A DNA stretch of 64,000 bases from Eublepharis macularius (Eukaryota > Chordata > Lepidosauria > Squamata > Eublepharidae), in the NCBI RefSeq assembly GCF_028583425.1, contig NC_072795.1, positions 66,540,001 to 66,604,000 on the forward strand, written 5' to 3'. How positions within the stretch are numbered: the stretch's first letter is position 1; the number at the start of each line of letters is the position of its first letter. Under the pieces are notes generated by a model. That model saw only the letters and a program-made list of their open reading frames with translations, did no database searches and was not told the origin of the DNA. This document shows positions 43,561 to 55,146 of the stretch, in pieces. A program made the position numbers and the translations under genes.

Positions 43561-44040
43561 AATAAATACATAAATAGGGTACCATAGACTGCAGTGCCTC
43601 CTGGTATTACTGATTATTGGGGGGGGGGGTGTTTTCATGGCACAAAGGCATTTAAATCATAAGGAACTTTTTCACACTGCATCTGTACCATGGAATCTAG
43701 TATGATGACACTAGAAACCAGATCACTGTGCAGTGATAAGCAGCATGAGCTAAGCATCTGTCGGAAAAGGACACACAATTAGCATTTCCAACACGCCAAG
43801 GCATGCATCCTCATTTTCACCATTACAAATTTTTCTTCTGAAACTGAGCCACTTAGCTCTGTGTGTGTGGATGTTGTAAAAAGATGTGCAGGCACATCAG
43901 TATAAGAGTGTGGATGTCACACAAAAGGTGTTTGTGTGTATTGGTGCTTCACCTTCCTCTCTGGCCATTTCTGTTCACAGTCATACTACCTGGAATGCTG
44001 AGCTGCACATTGGCATAGCCAGTAAAGTGACCCTTCTTCC
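43561..44040. promoter_or_regulatory. upstream region of the otopetrin gene
   Basis: No CpG island, TATA box or clear upstream exon is seen. A poly-G tract lies at 43619-43630. The promoter is presumably here or further upstream. Confidence 0.3.
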
Positions 44041-44290
44041 ATGGCCTCGACCACCCAGTCCAGCTCACTGCTCTCTCTGCTTTATCTGGCCCTGCTGACA
44101 TTTGTGGGCAGTGCTGTGCTCCTGGCTGAGATTCACCAACACAGCCTGCAGAGCTATAATGTCCATGTTTTTCTGGCGGTGCTCATGATCTCTTCCTGCA
44201 TCTGGATGCTTTGGTTCGGCTGGCGCTCTGCTGGCAACAGGCAACTGAAAATGCATCAGGACCACCATGCTGGAGCAAGCTGGCTCAAAG
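44041..44290 (+). CDS. otopetrin exon 1
   Basis: The exon starts ATG-GCC and encodes MASTTQSSSLLSLLYLALLT, the first helix, then VHVFLAVLMISSCIWMLWFG and HQDHHAGASWLK. The donor is AAAG/GTACAG, phase 1. An in-frame TAA lies six codons upstream of the ATG, supporting this start unless a further upstream exon exists. Confidence 0.85.
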
Positions 44291-47200
44291 GTACAGGTGC
44301 TACATAAATCCTATCTTTTTGTCCATAGAATCACAAGCTTTGGAGGTCATTGCTAACTATGAGATTTTCTGACCTGAGAGTCCAAGGGAATCAACCATAA
44401 TTTCACTGTAACATTGCATTGTTACAGTGCAATCCTACACAGTTTATGTGCTTGGGTCTGCCAGAACCTATCAGATACAACCAGACTGTCTTGGTATTCC
44501 AGTCCTAGACTCGACATCTTTGCTAACATACTTCAGGCTTAACATGCAGTTTGACTTGCATTCTACCCCGAGAGCCTGTTCAGTTAATTGGTCATAGGAA
44601 GCTGCTGGAGACCACTGACCTACCTAGATTGTCTACTCCCATTGGCTCTCTAGGGTCTCATGGCTTCAGAGAAAGGTTGCTCCCAATATCTGCTACCTGA
44701 GATCCTGTAAGAAAAGAAGTTGCCAGAGATCAAATCTGGGACTGTGATATGCAAGGCATGTGCTCTTCCGCTAAGCAATGCCCAGCCCATTTCAGCCTAT
44801 TCTCTCTCACAAATGATTTATCACGAGTACTCCTACGAGCACTGTAATGGGAAAGGAGATCCCAATTCTTTCCTATTGTTAGAAATAATGTGTCTTGCAA
44901 ATTTCCTGTTTAAGGGGGTGAGTTTCAATCTTGGCCACTTGGGGTGATACTTTTCGGTCCTGGTCTGGTATTATGTGTCTGCTCTCTCACACTAAACCAG
45001 TGATAACTTTCTGTCTTATCATACCAGTCCTACTTGCCATTGTGAGGAGACAGAAAAAGGGGAAGGAGAAGGATTTTATTTTCAAAGCTACAAGTGGTCC
45101 TTCCTCAGCTGGAAAGATGTGTCTATTTGTTGTCTTTCAAACTGGACATTCTTGAAATGAAAATGTACTGTGCTCTGATTCTTAATATTGTCTCCTACAG
45201 CTTTACAACCTGAAAAAGTCATCAGAGAGTTATCCAGTGGCTATGTGTGTAATCCAGTGTTAATCCACTGGAGTTATCCAGTGGAGTACCAGATCAGGTT
45301 CAAGGTTCTGGTATTGACCTATAAGGCCTTGTGTGGACTGGGGCCAGCGTACTTGAGGGACTGTCTCTCCCCGTATATTCCCCGGAGGACCCTCCAAAAT
45401 AACTTATCGGTCTCTGGCCCCAAGGAGGCCCACCTCACCTCGACTAGAGCCAGGGCTTTTTCAGTCCTGGCTCCTACTTGGTGGAATGCTCTGTCTACTG
45501 AGACCAGGGCCCAGCAGGATTTACTATCTTTCCGCCAGGCCTGTAAGACAGCATTGTTCCGCCAGGCTCATGGCTGAGGTTGGGCTTCCACTGGCCAGAG
45601 GATGCAACATCTACCCCGCTCCCTGTGAAAGTTGCCCACCACTGTTTGTTTTTCAGCTGCTGTTACTGTGCTGCTATATCCAGTTGTACTGCTGTATCAT
45701 TGATTATTAGTTGTATTGCTGCCGCCAGGCAAAAGAGCACTGCTATTTTTATATGATGTTTTAATGTTTTAATATGGAACGTTTTAAAATGATTTTAAGG
45801 TGGTTATCCATCCTGAGCCTGCTTGCGGGGAGGGCAGAATACAAATATGATATAAAAATAAATAAATATCTGGAATAACTGTGCTGTCTTATCATGACAG
45901 GTGGTCTGTCTCTCTTTGCGCTAGCCACACTGGTGCTGGATTGCCTCTCCTTGGGATACTACTATGAGCTGCAACACTGTGCCTCCATGCTAATCACCAC
46001 ATTCCCTATTGTGCAAGCCATTTTCACCATCGTTCAGGTGACATGACATCAGGTCCAGATATTAGCTGGGGATACATGCCATGGGGAACCTATAAAATAC
46101 ATATGTGTGTGTGTGTGTGTTTATATATATGTATATGTTATTCCACTGAAAGTGATGTGATGTCTTCCCCCATGCCCCACTCATTCTCTTCCTTTCATAC
46201 AGGTCTCATTGCTATTGTTTAATGCTAAGGTTTGCATCCAGGAACACCAGCATCTAAATAGGTAGGACTATCCTCTGAGCTGTGCAAAAAGAAAGCAGGT
46301 CTGTCAGCAAGTGGCAGTTCAGTACAATTACTGCTAGCCAATGGGACAGGCAGTTTCCTTATTTCATCAAGCTTTTTCCTAAAAGCTTTCCAGAGTATGA
46401 ATGAGCAAGGGGAGGAGTCACAGGCATGTGGAATCAGTGGCATTCTACACTGCAGATTCTTCCTCTAGTAGAAGGTTGACAAGCCACAGTCTAGAGGACA
46501 AGATGGTAAACCAAAGTTATGGGTTTAAATAAACGAGTATGTAATATTCAGGAGGAATCACGGGAGGGATCAAAAGTTGCAGATTGCGCAACCATGGAGG
46601 GAAAACTGGAGGAGGTTGTGGGCAGTCCTATAAAAGCTGCAGGTGTCCATACAGTATTTGTCAATGATGGAGTATATGTGAAAATGCTAGAAAATGCTGG
46701 GTGCGGTAGTATGGTTGAACTGGGAATGGAGCTTATGGAAGCTTCATTGAACTGGGATAACTGGGAAGAGGTGAACTGCAATGTGACTCCTCCATGAATA
46801 ACTCCTGCTTTCTTTGTGTGGCTTCTAGATTTGGGCTGATGCACACATTAGCCACCAACGTCCTGCTGTGGATGAGTGTGGTGCTGGATGAGTCTATGAA
46901 GCAGCTAGAAGAATTTTATGATGCTCATGCAGGACAGAGTTCCCCATCTTCACATGGTACAACTCTCTCCTCCCTCTTGTCTGGGGAAGGATATATTAAG
47001 CATAGAGGCTTTGGGGCTAGATCTGTGCCAAACCACAAGCTTGGATAAGAAGTTTTCTGAAGGCAAGAAGTTTTCCAGAAGTACCCCTCCATATCAGTGG
47101 CAGCCTTGTGTTGCTACCTCTGCTCTGAACCCTTGACACTAGGAAAAGGGAATCATTGCTGAATCAACCCAGACTAATTTCCTTGTGATCAACATAGAGT

Positions 47201-50200
47201 TGATATGCTTGATCTGTACATTATGAAGAGACCCACCTACTTTCTGCTGGAACTACTCATTGTCTTTTGCACTCACCATACATTTGTTCTTTGCTTCCTC
47301 TCCCTGGTCAACTCCCCCACCCTATAACGTTCTTCCACTGAGTTTCCTTCTCCATTTAAGCTTTCCATTTTCCACTTTAGCTATCCTTCCCTCGATGGTC
47401 ACCATGCCTTCTTCTATGTACATTCTATTCTTCTATGTACATTCTGTCACATACTGAAGGCCTTCTGTCCTTCAAAAATGGGTGGTATGAAAACCACCAT
47501 TCCTCCAGCTTTGCAGTTGCCATGTAGTCACTCATCCCAAACCAGCCATTTTGAAGTGCATATATCTATGATAAGGAACCTTGCCTCGCTGGTGAAATTG
47601 TATGCTACCTCTAAAGCTGGTAGGATTGGATGGATGTCTACTTGGTTAAAAGTAAGGGAGTCATGCTACTTGGTTTGTCCTGCTAATATTTAGCATTTTC
47701 TCTATGCTATTCCTGCAGGTGACCCCCACACTAACAGCTGTGTCTGTGCCACCAGTCTTTGTCACATCTTTTCAGAAGGTGCTGCATACCTGCATCCATT
47801 CAATATTGAGTTCAGCCTCTTTTCTTCTACAATGTTGTACATCATCTGGAAGAACACTGGACGGGAAGCCCATCAACAGAAGCCCTCACTCACTCAGAGG
47901 GCACACTTCCATCTCAGTGGAGCTTTTGTTGGCCTCGTGCTAGGGGCCTTGGCCATTTCAGCAACCTTTGGCGTGATGATCTCTTTTGGAGTGCTTGCTA
48001 AGTCTCCCAAAACTATCCCAGAAGCTCTTCGGACATACTACATCTTCAATTCTGTGTTGTTATCTGCAATGTTCTTGGCAACTTTGATAGGCATCATCAC
48101 CTACAGGGTGAAAAAAAAGGCTACAGCACCCTCTTCTGATAAGAGTGTGGTAAGAAACTTAGACGTAACTTTGCTTCTGGGCAGCTCCTGCGGTCCCCTC
48201 ATGGTATCCATTTTCTCTTTGGTTGCCATCTTCTTCCTTCATGCCAATGGCAGCCTCCATCTCCTGGACTTTTGCTTCTCTCTTTGCAAGACCATCCAGA
48301 TCCTGGGGCAGAATCTCTTCATTACTGAAGCTTTGTATTCTAGCCTCTCTCATGAGCCAGATGCCCAAGACAATAGTGAGGCTGATGGTACCAGCTGGGT
48401 TTTTTCCATTTCTAGAGGTCACATGGAGCAGTACAGCAACGGACCTTTCTCCAAAACCAACACACTGACCAACATCATGGCCAATTTGGAGCATCAGTCA
48501 CCACAGCACTTGACAGACTATGGTACTGACCCATCCCTCTTCCAGATCTCACACATGCAGCGTCAGTCAAAGAGACCAAGCATTAGGAGGAAGGTTCTAC
48601 AGAACATCTCTATTCTCCTTATCTTCTACAATATCTCGGTGAGCTGAGTCAGGCTCAAGGAAGATTGAGAGATGCTGCTAGGGTTCAAACATAACTTTTC
48701 TGGAACCAGTAGAAACTTGTAACATGGGTTCCCCCATTCCTGATCCCATCACATACATACAATCTTGAGCCATAAAAGAAATAGCATTCTGAAATATTGT
48801 CAGTATATACAGGCAGGTGACTTAGAGCCAGCCCAGACTCTACTGGAGCCCAGAAAGCATACGTGTTTTTCCATGCCTGGCTTTTGTGTGCTGCCAAAAT
48901 CTCAGAAAAGAAGATGCCACTTCTGTGGATATAGAGAAGGAAGGTCTTGTTGGGATCTAGAAATGGTCCTTAAAATAACCATCCTTCCCTTTCCTGACAT
49001 TGGGCCTCACTAGACCGGGACTGAGGTTTGGTATGGCTGGTGTGTAAAATATATTTAAAAATGTGGAAGATCAATGCAGTGTTCACTTATGGTTCCAGTT
49101 AGAATGTCCATACGTGAGCCAAGGGTGGAGGAAGTCATAAGAATCCATTTAAATACAAAATGGCAGGGACAGACAGGGAGCTCTTTTGTTTGATTTTGTT
49201 GCAATGCTTTGAAACAATCATGCCCTCTGCCCCAAAATGTTCCTTTGCTCTGTATTTAGGCCTAGTCCTTTATTGGATTTTGGAATTTTTGTTAAAAAAA
49301 TAAACGTTGGTAGTGGGGGGGTAGAAGGCAGGAAGTAGAGCATAGGTATTCATTGTGCAATTCAGTTTCATTTATAAATATGTTTTATAAAGAAAAAACA
49401 TTCTAGACATTCTTAAGCCAAGAATTTAAAGCAACACTTCAGTCCTTCACATGATGACATGATTTGCCAGGCAGACTGGAAAAAGAGCTTTCCCTGAGAC
49501 AGTTGAAACTAGAAGCAGCAACAAAAATAGAAGCACGTCCTTGGCTAGAAAATGAAAAAGGCAGATTTTAAAGACTGCATTCCTATATAGGCTTCCTTAG
49601 GAAGAAGTCCAGTTAAGACTTACTTCTGAATAACTCTGAAAAGAGTTGGGCTGCCTAGTCTCTTTTTCTTTCTCTAATGGTGTATTTCATATACTCCTGA
49701 GTGCCAGTTGTAGTGGACAGTAACAGGACAGAAATTCAATGAAACATTTAATACCTACACATGTCAAAACTGCATGTCTTAGATGATGGAAAAGCCCAGC
49801 AAGGCATGGTTAGAATATGTTTGGCATTACAGCTAAGTGTGGGGCTTTGACTGGGGAACTCTCAAACTGATGGGTAATAGGCAAAAATTCAACAGGTATG
49901 GTCTCTCAGGGCAATGCAAAAAAGCTCACAATGCAAAAAAGCTTACCTGTTGGTCGTGCTGCCTTTGAAAAATATGACGTATTTGAAAAAAATGTTTCTG
50001 CATAGCTTTTCTGTTCACAGGAAAGATGATTTGAAATCGCTACAACAAAGGGGAGTCTGCAACTCCCATGCCTTTAAAATCTGGCATATAGGAATGTTAG
50101 GATGTGAGAGGCTCTAAGTGACCAGTAGAGGGTGGAAGCGAATCAGCAAAAAGGAGAGCCCACTTTTAAAATAATTACCATATTTAGCTTTTGGCATTAA

Positions 50201-53200
50201 CCTAATAAAATACATCTTTAACCAATGATGCTTTCAAGGGGCAAGATGAATTTTAACATAATCAAATGCTTTTCTCTGGATTCTTACTAGTTATATGTTT
50301 AGTTTACCTTTGATCTCCTTTGCACGCTGGCTCAGGAAATGCCACAACGACACAGCCAACCAGCAGTTCCTGTGCAGTCCAGCCCTAAACTCATTCACTA
50401 AAACCGAGCCCTAACCCCCCTCCCCCCGCCCCATGTATAGTGTTCCTAAAGAACAGATGAACAGGTGAACTATTGCTGGACTGTGTTCTTCAGCCAGCAT
50501 ATGGGGGCTCACAAGATTGAATGCTCCTCCATACCAAACATTTCTTGCACACAGATGTCAGGATGAAAGCTATGCAAGAATTCCTTCTGTTTAACAACTA
50601 GCTTTCTTTGTGTGGGGAATTGTTTGTGTGGAGGATCATTCAGTCAAGTAAGTCCCCCCCCCTACACACACCATCTAAATTGGAACCATTAAGAATCAGG
50701 AAATTTACACACCTGCTGTTTGGGAGAGCTGTTCCTGAGTTAATGAGATTTAGCAGGTAGGATTCGGTTTCGTTTTCTCAGCCATGCCGGACGCTCCTCT
50801 CGGCTGGTCCGGGAGGAAACGACCGGGCACCCTGACCGGGCGGCTGATCCGCAAGGATTAGCCCCCAGGACTCCCAGGGAGGGAGCCAGGGTCCGGGACG
50901 CGGCGGGAAGAACTCCCCGAAATCAATGCGGGGGGGGAATTGCCCGTTTGTCCCTATGGAGGCCGGCAGATGTGCGCGGCGCCTCGAGTGCCGCCGGGCA
51001 ACAAGAAACGGCAAGTAAAAGAAACAGGCGGAAGCCTGTAAACAAGCGAATCCCTTCTGTTCTACAAGCGTTTGTGAAGGAGAGGTTGATCTGAAGAAGA
51101 CTCGCTCTTCCCCTTCGTGGAGTTCCAGAATTTTGTTGGCGCCCCCCCCCCCCCAAAATGGCAGCAAAGAAGCAAAGTCCCGCTCTCGGTAAGTCAATCT
51201 CGGCTACCTTGCAGAAAGGGGAGTCGCTCGAAGAGTTGGTGCGCAGGGCGGTGGTGGAAGCCATAAAACCCTTTGTTGACAAGCTGAACGAAACTGATCA
51301 AAGGGTGGGCTTAATTGAAAGCGAGGTGAAAACCATTAAGGCAGCAGCGGGGGGGGGGCAGAAAAGTCTGCTCTGGAAAGTGCGTCACTTGTGAAGGCTA
51401 CAAAAAAGGAGCTGAAGTTGGTGGAGAACCAGCTGATCGGGCTACAGGTGGAACGAACGCAGACAATTTTGCATCTCCAAAACGTGAAAGAGGAGGAAAA
51501 TGAGGATCTGTGGGATTTGGTCTCGGAACTACTGGCGACACCCGCGAGGACGACTAAAGAAGAGGTTAAAAGCGCCATTTTGGAGGTCCGTCGGGCTTCT
51601 TCAAAATATGCAACAAAGCGACAGTTGCCTCGTGAGATCATTATTGACTTTTCAACTAAAAAGATTCGGGACACCATCCTATATAACTCATACAATGCGG
51701 ATTTGGACTTTATGGGTTTGAAAGTCAAGATTTTGAAGGACGTTCCATTTCTAGTCCGGAAACGGCGTTTTAAATATAAAAAGTTTGCAGCTCTTCTGAG
51801 GGACCATGGAATAAAGTACAAATGGTTATTCCCGGAAGGAATATGGTTCAGATATAAAGATCAGGCCTATAAGATATTATCAGAAGATCAACTAAAGGAT
51901 TTTGAGAATAAAAACCCAGAACTCTGCTGCACCAAGAATGAAGAAAAGGAGGAGCCGGAGGGGGGGGAGGAGGAGGAGAGCATCGCAACAGCAGTTGCAC
52001 AGAGAGAATTGCGTCCGGGACCTAGAAGGGGGAGGAAAGTTTAATCAGAATTTGAAATGTTTATTTTCTGTATGATTAACCACTCCATCATTATTCTATG
52101 GAGCTATTTTTGTATTATGACAGTATGAAGGGAAACATTGAAGTGTAGTGTTTAGTGTTTGTAGTTCATTCCCCCCCCTTTTTCTTTTTCCACCCCCCTT
52201 TGTCCCTTCCCTCTCCCCTTTCCTTGTGATAGTCTGGTGTAGTGTTTTGTAGTTATGAAAAATAAAAAAATTTATAATAAAAAAAAAGAGATTTAGCAGG
52301 TAGACATAGATGCTCATTATACAATATTCTGGGCCATATTTTGCAACTCAAAGCAGATACAGAAAGAGGAGGAGTGTTGCAGCTGTGCTTGTTTCATAGA
52401 TAAAATGTATCACAGGAATTTCCAGGAGAACCTTGTTTAAAATGGTTAGACTGCGTGCATCATTAAAGATCCAAATTAATTATATGGTCAACCTGCAAAT
52501 TAAGAAACAGCAAATGAAATAACCTTCTTAGGACTGTGCAGAAGGAAGACTCACATAACTGAATTCTCACCCAGTTCTCAGTGCACTACCACTGCTGGAT
52601 TCCATCTGTGTGAAAGATGCTTAACTTGTTTTTCTCTGAGGTTTTTTTTGGGGGGGGGGGTTGTATAGAGGAGCATTCAGTTGTGTGACTTTGAAGTAGT
52701 GCAGGCTGACAGCAGCTGTAGCGTGTAGACAACAAAGAGCCAGTTCTTCCCTCTTACTTCCAAAGAGCTGAAAATACCCCCAAATGGGCCACTGCAGATC
52801 ATATCAGGAAAGGAGTTGCTAGAGGAGAGGAATTGGTGCACAAGCTCATACAGGAAGAGACAGTGCTTCAGACTAGTTTCAATTTGATCACAACACTATA
52901 ACATGTGAAGGGGAAAATGTATGTAGGATATGGTAGCCACACACCTTGGACCCTCAGGCAGCTTCACTTCGGGAGCTTGTACATAGCACATCTTTTCAGA
53001 TACACAGAACCCCCTCTAGATGTTATAGTGGTCACTTCTGATACGTACAGTGAACAGATTTTTTTCTGTAATCTGTGAAACAGCTCTGATATCAGTATTT
53101 GTGCAGATTATTTAAATTCTTGTTTTCCTCCCCTCCCTCTTTGTTTGGCTAGGTGTGGATCCTTTATGCCTATGGGACCCGCCCACACCTGGTGAGCCAA

Positions 53201-53407
53201 ATTGAGCAGTCTTTCTATGGTTTCACACTCTGGGCCATTGTGGTCAAGATCTCCCTGCCATTGGGCATCTTCTACCGCATGCACTCCGTGGCCAGTCTCT
53301 TTGAAGTCTACTGCAAGACCTGTGGAGCACCAGCCTTGAGGCAGCTTCACGGGGAGGAGAGCACACGTGGATATGCAAGGAATGCCCAAAGGAGCTGTTC
53401 TTTATAA
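44041..53407 (+). CDS. otopetrin-family proton channel (whole coding span, 6 coding exons)
   Basis: Otopetrins are 12-helix dimeric proton-selective channels. Six exons join in phase: 44041-44290, 45901-46037, 46203-46261, 46829-46956, 47719-48638, 53153-53407. They total 1749 nt, or 582 codons plus stop, close to the 560-600 residues of OTOP1-3. Family signatures are HAGASWLKGGLSLFAL, LTTFPIVQAIFTIVQ-like text in exon 2, FGLMHTLATNVLLWM, YLHPFNIEFSLFSSTMLY, IIWKNTGRE, RNLDVTLLLG and GIFYRMHSVASLFEVY. The N-terminus is short: the first helix starts about ten residues after Met1, and an in-frame stop lies just upstream. No break was seen, so it appears intact. The gene sits between SFXN3 (divergent) and PDZD7 (same strand). 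Which OTOP paralogue it is cannot be settled by eye, so no symbol is given. Confidence 0.93.
44588..44790 (-). repeat. tRNA-derived SINE, second family
   Basis: Minus-strand sense: GCTTAGCGGAAGAGCACATG, CAGATTTGATCTCTGGCAAC, TAGGTAGGTCAGTGG. It lies in otopetrin intron 1. Confidence 0.6.
45265..45875 (+). mobile_element. L2-clade LINE, 5'-truncated 3' end
   Basis: The frame to 45577 encodes [38 protein letters not shown] and LFRQAHG, the same C-terminal region as the copies at 22906 and 42985. A 3' UTR with CATCCTGAGCCTGCTTGCGG and an (AAAT)n tail near 45860 follows. It lies in otopetrin intron 1. Confidence 0.85.
45901..46037 (+). CDS. otopetrin exon 2
   Basis: The acceptor is ATGACAG. The exon encodes GGLSLFALATLVLDCLSLGY and ends TIVQ. 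The donor is CAG/GTGACA, phase 0. GGxxLFxxxTLxxDxxKxG is typical of the family. Confidence 0.92.
46104..46122. repeat. (GT)n microsatellite
   Basis: A run of GT units followed by TATATATGTATATG, in otopetrin intron 2. Confidence 0.85.
46203..46261 (+). CDS. otopetrin exon 3
   Basis: This 59-nt exon lies after ATACAG. It encodes VSLLLLFNAKVCIQEHQHLN, equivalent to the QTYFLWxxxKD segment of OTOP1-3. The donor is AG/GTAGGA, phase 2. Confidence 0.88.
46829..46956 (+). CDS. otopetrin exon 4
   Basis: The acceptor is GGCTTCTAG. The exon encodes FGLMHTLATNVLLWMSVVLD and then ESMKQLEEF. The donor CATG/GTACAA, phase 1, fits the phase of exon 5. Confidence 0.9.
47719..48638 (+). CDS. otopetrin exon 5 (large exon)
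   Basis: The acceptor is TCCTGCAG and the exon is 920 nt. It reads through the Cys-rich loop (CVCATSLCHIF), FNIEFSLFSSTMLY, helices to RTYYIFNSVLLSAMF, RNLDVTLLLGSSCGP and an Asn/Ser-rich linker to NISILLIFYNIS. The donor is TCG/GTGAGC, phase 0. The linker between helices near the exon end is cytosolic in known otopetrins. Confidence 0.93.
48639..50744. other. otopetrin intron 5, left part
   Basis: No exon is recognised. Around 49570-49650 a sequence with GACTGCATTCCTATATAGG may be an old near-palindromic element, too diverged to call. Confidence 0.4.
50761..51157 (+). promoter_or_regulatory. CpG-rich 5' UTR/promoter of the L1-derived element
   Basis: CpG-dense sequence (CCGGACGCTCCTCTCGG, GGGACGCGGCGGGAAG, GCGCGGCGCCTCGAG) begins right after the target duplication, as in full-length L1 5' UTRs. 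Its presence shows the copy is not 5'-truncated. Confidence 0.65.
51158..52044 (+). pseudogene. L1 ORF1p (coiled coil, RRM-like and C-terminal domains), one frameshift
   Basis: The start MAAKKQSPALGKSIS lies after a poly-C run. An acidic/basic heptad region (EELVRRAVVEAIKPFVDKL, ETDQRVGLIESEVKTI, then KKELKLVENQLIGLQVERTQ) reads as coiled coil. The RRM-like part includes IIIDFSTKKIRDTILYNS. The C-terminal domain has FLVRKRRFKYKKFAALLRDH, GIKYKWLFPEGIWF and YKILSEDQLKDF, followed by a Glu-rich tail. The two halves lie in different frames, separated at a run of ten G at 51349-51358; the downstream frame has no Met and reads SLVKATKK at 51385-51408. The single slip at a homopolymer could be recent or a sequencing error. 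The total is about 295 codons, near usual ORF1 length. Confidence 0.85.
52304..53152. other. otopetrin intron 5, right part
   Basis: No exon or element is recognised. A G-run lies at 52648-52659. Confidence 0.4.
53153..53407 (+). CDS. otopetrin exon 6 (last)
   Basis: The acceptor is TGTTTGGCTAG. The exon encodes VWILYAYGTRPHLVSQIEQS, FYGFTLWAIVVKISLPLGIF and YRMHSVASLFEVY, then a 27-residue tail ending in TAA. The tail runs past the usual C-terminus just after LLEVY in OTOP2. Confidence 0.93.
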   Translation: MWILYAYGTRPHLVSQIEQSFYGFTLWAIVVKISLPLGIFYRMHSVASLFEVYCKTCGAPALRQLHGEESTRGYARNAQRSCSL

Positions 53408-55143
53408 AGAGAGATTTATGGTGCCAACTCCCCACAAGCAAATCACGCATACGCTCACCCTCACACACATGTATTTTTAGATGAGGTTATCAGGTGCATA
53501 TGATAGATGCTTCATTGGTAGGCCAAACTTAACAGTGTAGTCTGAATATGTCTAATAGGCATTCACCTCCTTAAGTTCTAATGGTATCTGAAAGATCAGT
53601 TAAGAAAGCCACATGAAACTATTTTTTCTCACCCTATTGTATCAGATCTTATGGTAAAAATATTGCCACAGTTTCACTAAGAATATTTTTTTTCAAAAGG
53701 TGTCAGAGACAGAGATGTTCCACGCTTTTCCAGTTTTGTATGAATACCCAACCAAGAGCTATTTGGAGAAGGAATGGAGCACCACATGTATTTTATATAA
53801 CCTGCTCTATCCATGTCCTAGAGGCAATGCTAATTTAGAGTCTGGATTATATCACGTATCAAGGGTTGCCGGCTGGCAGTCCATGGGCCAAATTCAGTAC
53901 CCAAGCAACACTGACACTGTTAGATTTTACCCAAGGCATAACAATTTTTGTCACCAATTAACTTGTCAGGAAAAGAAGCAATGTCGCTTGGTATTTATCA
54001 TGAGCAAAATGTGGAAAGCAAAGTACCTTGACTGTATCCTCCAGGAAGTGCTTTAGATCCTCTGCACCTTCAGTGATGTCATACATCCCCAGGGCATGTG
54101 CTCCATGAACCCCTTATAGCTAAGTGATGCCAATAGTATAGAGTGATGGGGGTCGACAAAGACTTGTGTGTGGGAGGGAAACTCACTTTCCCACCCTTCC
54201 GTTGACCTTCTTGCTTTTCCTCTTTGCCTTCCCTGGACAGTGACTGCAGTGTCTCCCCTTTCCTCTTCTCCCTAACAACTCCCAAAATAGATTCTGAAAT
54301 CTCACAAGGTAGTTTTGCCATATCTCAGTGGCATATTTTTCTTAAAGAAATAAACAGGCATTGCTTCAATGATATGGATGTTTTTCTAATCCACAATGTA
54401 ATTTTTTCAAAAATTTTCTGCAAGCCTTGGGCTTTATCCAGGCTTACTGGGAAAAATTCATCCCTTTCTGGCCTTGGTCCCATTGTGTGGATCAACATTC
54501 TATTACACGGTTCAGAATTAGGTATGATGGTGAGAAGGATGGATTGTTCTGGCCCCTGCACTAGTGCATGAGGATAGAGAGAAATTAGAGGACTTGGCCA
54601 TCCATGCCATACCATGCCAAGTTTGTACAAAGTGAGAACATACAGAGCTGCTTTAAGTGTTCCATTGAAATATTCACAAAGGCCCAAGACAATAATACCT
54701 TTCTTGGAAGCATTTAAATACCTTCCTATTTGAACTTTGTAGTAGCTGGAGATAAGGCATTGCTGAATTGGGTACAATCCAGCCCAGATAAGCACTAAAG
54801 TTCCATTTGGTTTTGCTAACAGGTTCAGATGCTTGTGTTCCGTTCCACTCTTCCTTTGAAATTCACAGACATTTAAAGTATTAAGCTCTACTGCCTGCTA
54901 TATTTCAGTAAGAATTTATTCTTTGTTGTATAATAGGATTTTCCTCTTATTTGCCTCCAGCTCTGGGGTAGGAAACACGCATGGTAGATGATGGCATATT
55001 AGACCACTTTGCTCAACATGGCAGTTCCTTTGCTGCATCCCAAAAGGATATAGTCAAGCCAGGCTGCAATGGCGCACATCTCGACTTTTTTGACCTAGAG
55101 TAGAAATGTCATCAGCCAGAACTCCCTCTAGTCCCATCCTCAG
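53408..55143. other. otopetrin 3' UTR and intergenic sequence
   Basis: The first part is probably 3' UTR up to the signal at 54349. Two open frames (118 codons plus at 53700; 156 codons minus at 54325-54795) show no recognised family. Confidence 0.4.
54349..54354 (+). terminator. candidate polyadenylation signal of the otopetrin gene
   Basis: This is the first canonical AATAAA that I see on the plus strand after the stop, about 940 nt downstream. It implies a 3' UTR from 53408 to about 54375. Confidence 0.35.
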
Positions 55144-55146
55144 TAA

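Larger units (their letters stand above)
50761..52287 (+). mobile_element. ORF1-only L1-derived retrotransposon (HAL1-like)
   Basis: A 1527-bp insertion is flanked by a perfect 16-bp target duplication, GAGATTTAGCAGGTAG (50745-50760 and 52288-52303). In order it has a CpG-rich 5' UTR (50761-51157), L1 ORF1 (51158-52044), a ~240-bp 3' UTR with a T/C-rich tract, and an A-rich tail (ATTTATAATAAAAAAAAA). There is no trace of ORF2 between the ORF1 stop and the tail. It is in otopetrin intron 5, same strand. This architecture matches mammalian HAL1, a non-autonomous half-L1. The clean duplication and near-open ORF1 suggest a recent insertion. Confidence 0.87.

Noticed and set aside
46519-46797. 92-codon frame within otopetrin intron 3
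   Set aside because: It does not fit the otopetrin reading phase and matches nothing I know; exons 3 and 4 join in phase without it.
47704-47943. Open frame suggesting a frameshift at the start of otopetrin exon 5
   Set aside because: The true frame after the acceptor at 47718 is different and fully open (GDPHTNSCVCATSLC...). The 79-codon frame is a shadow.
54325-54795. 156-codon minus-strand frame downstream of the otopetrin gene
   Set aside because: No family recognised. About this many such frames are expected by chance in 64 kb of AT-rich DNA.
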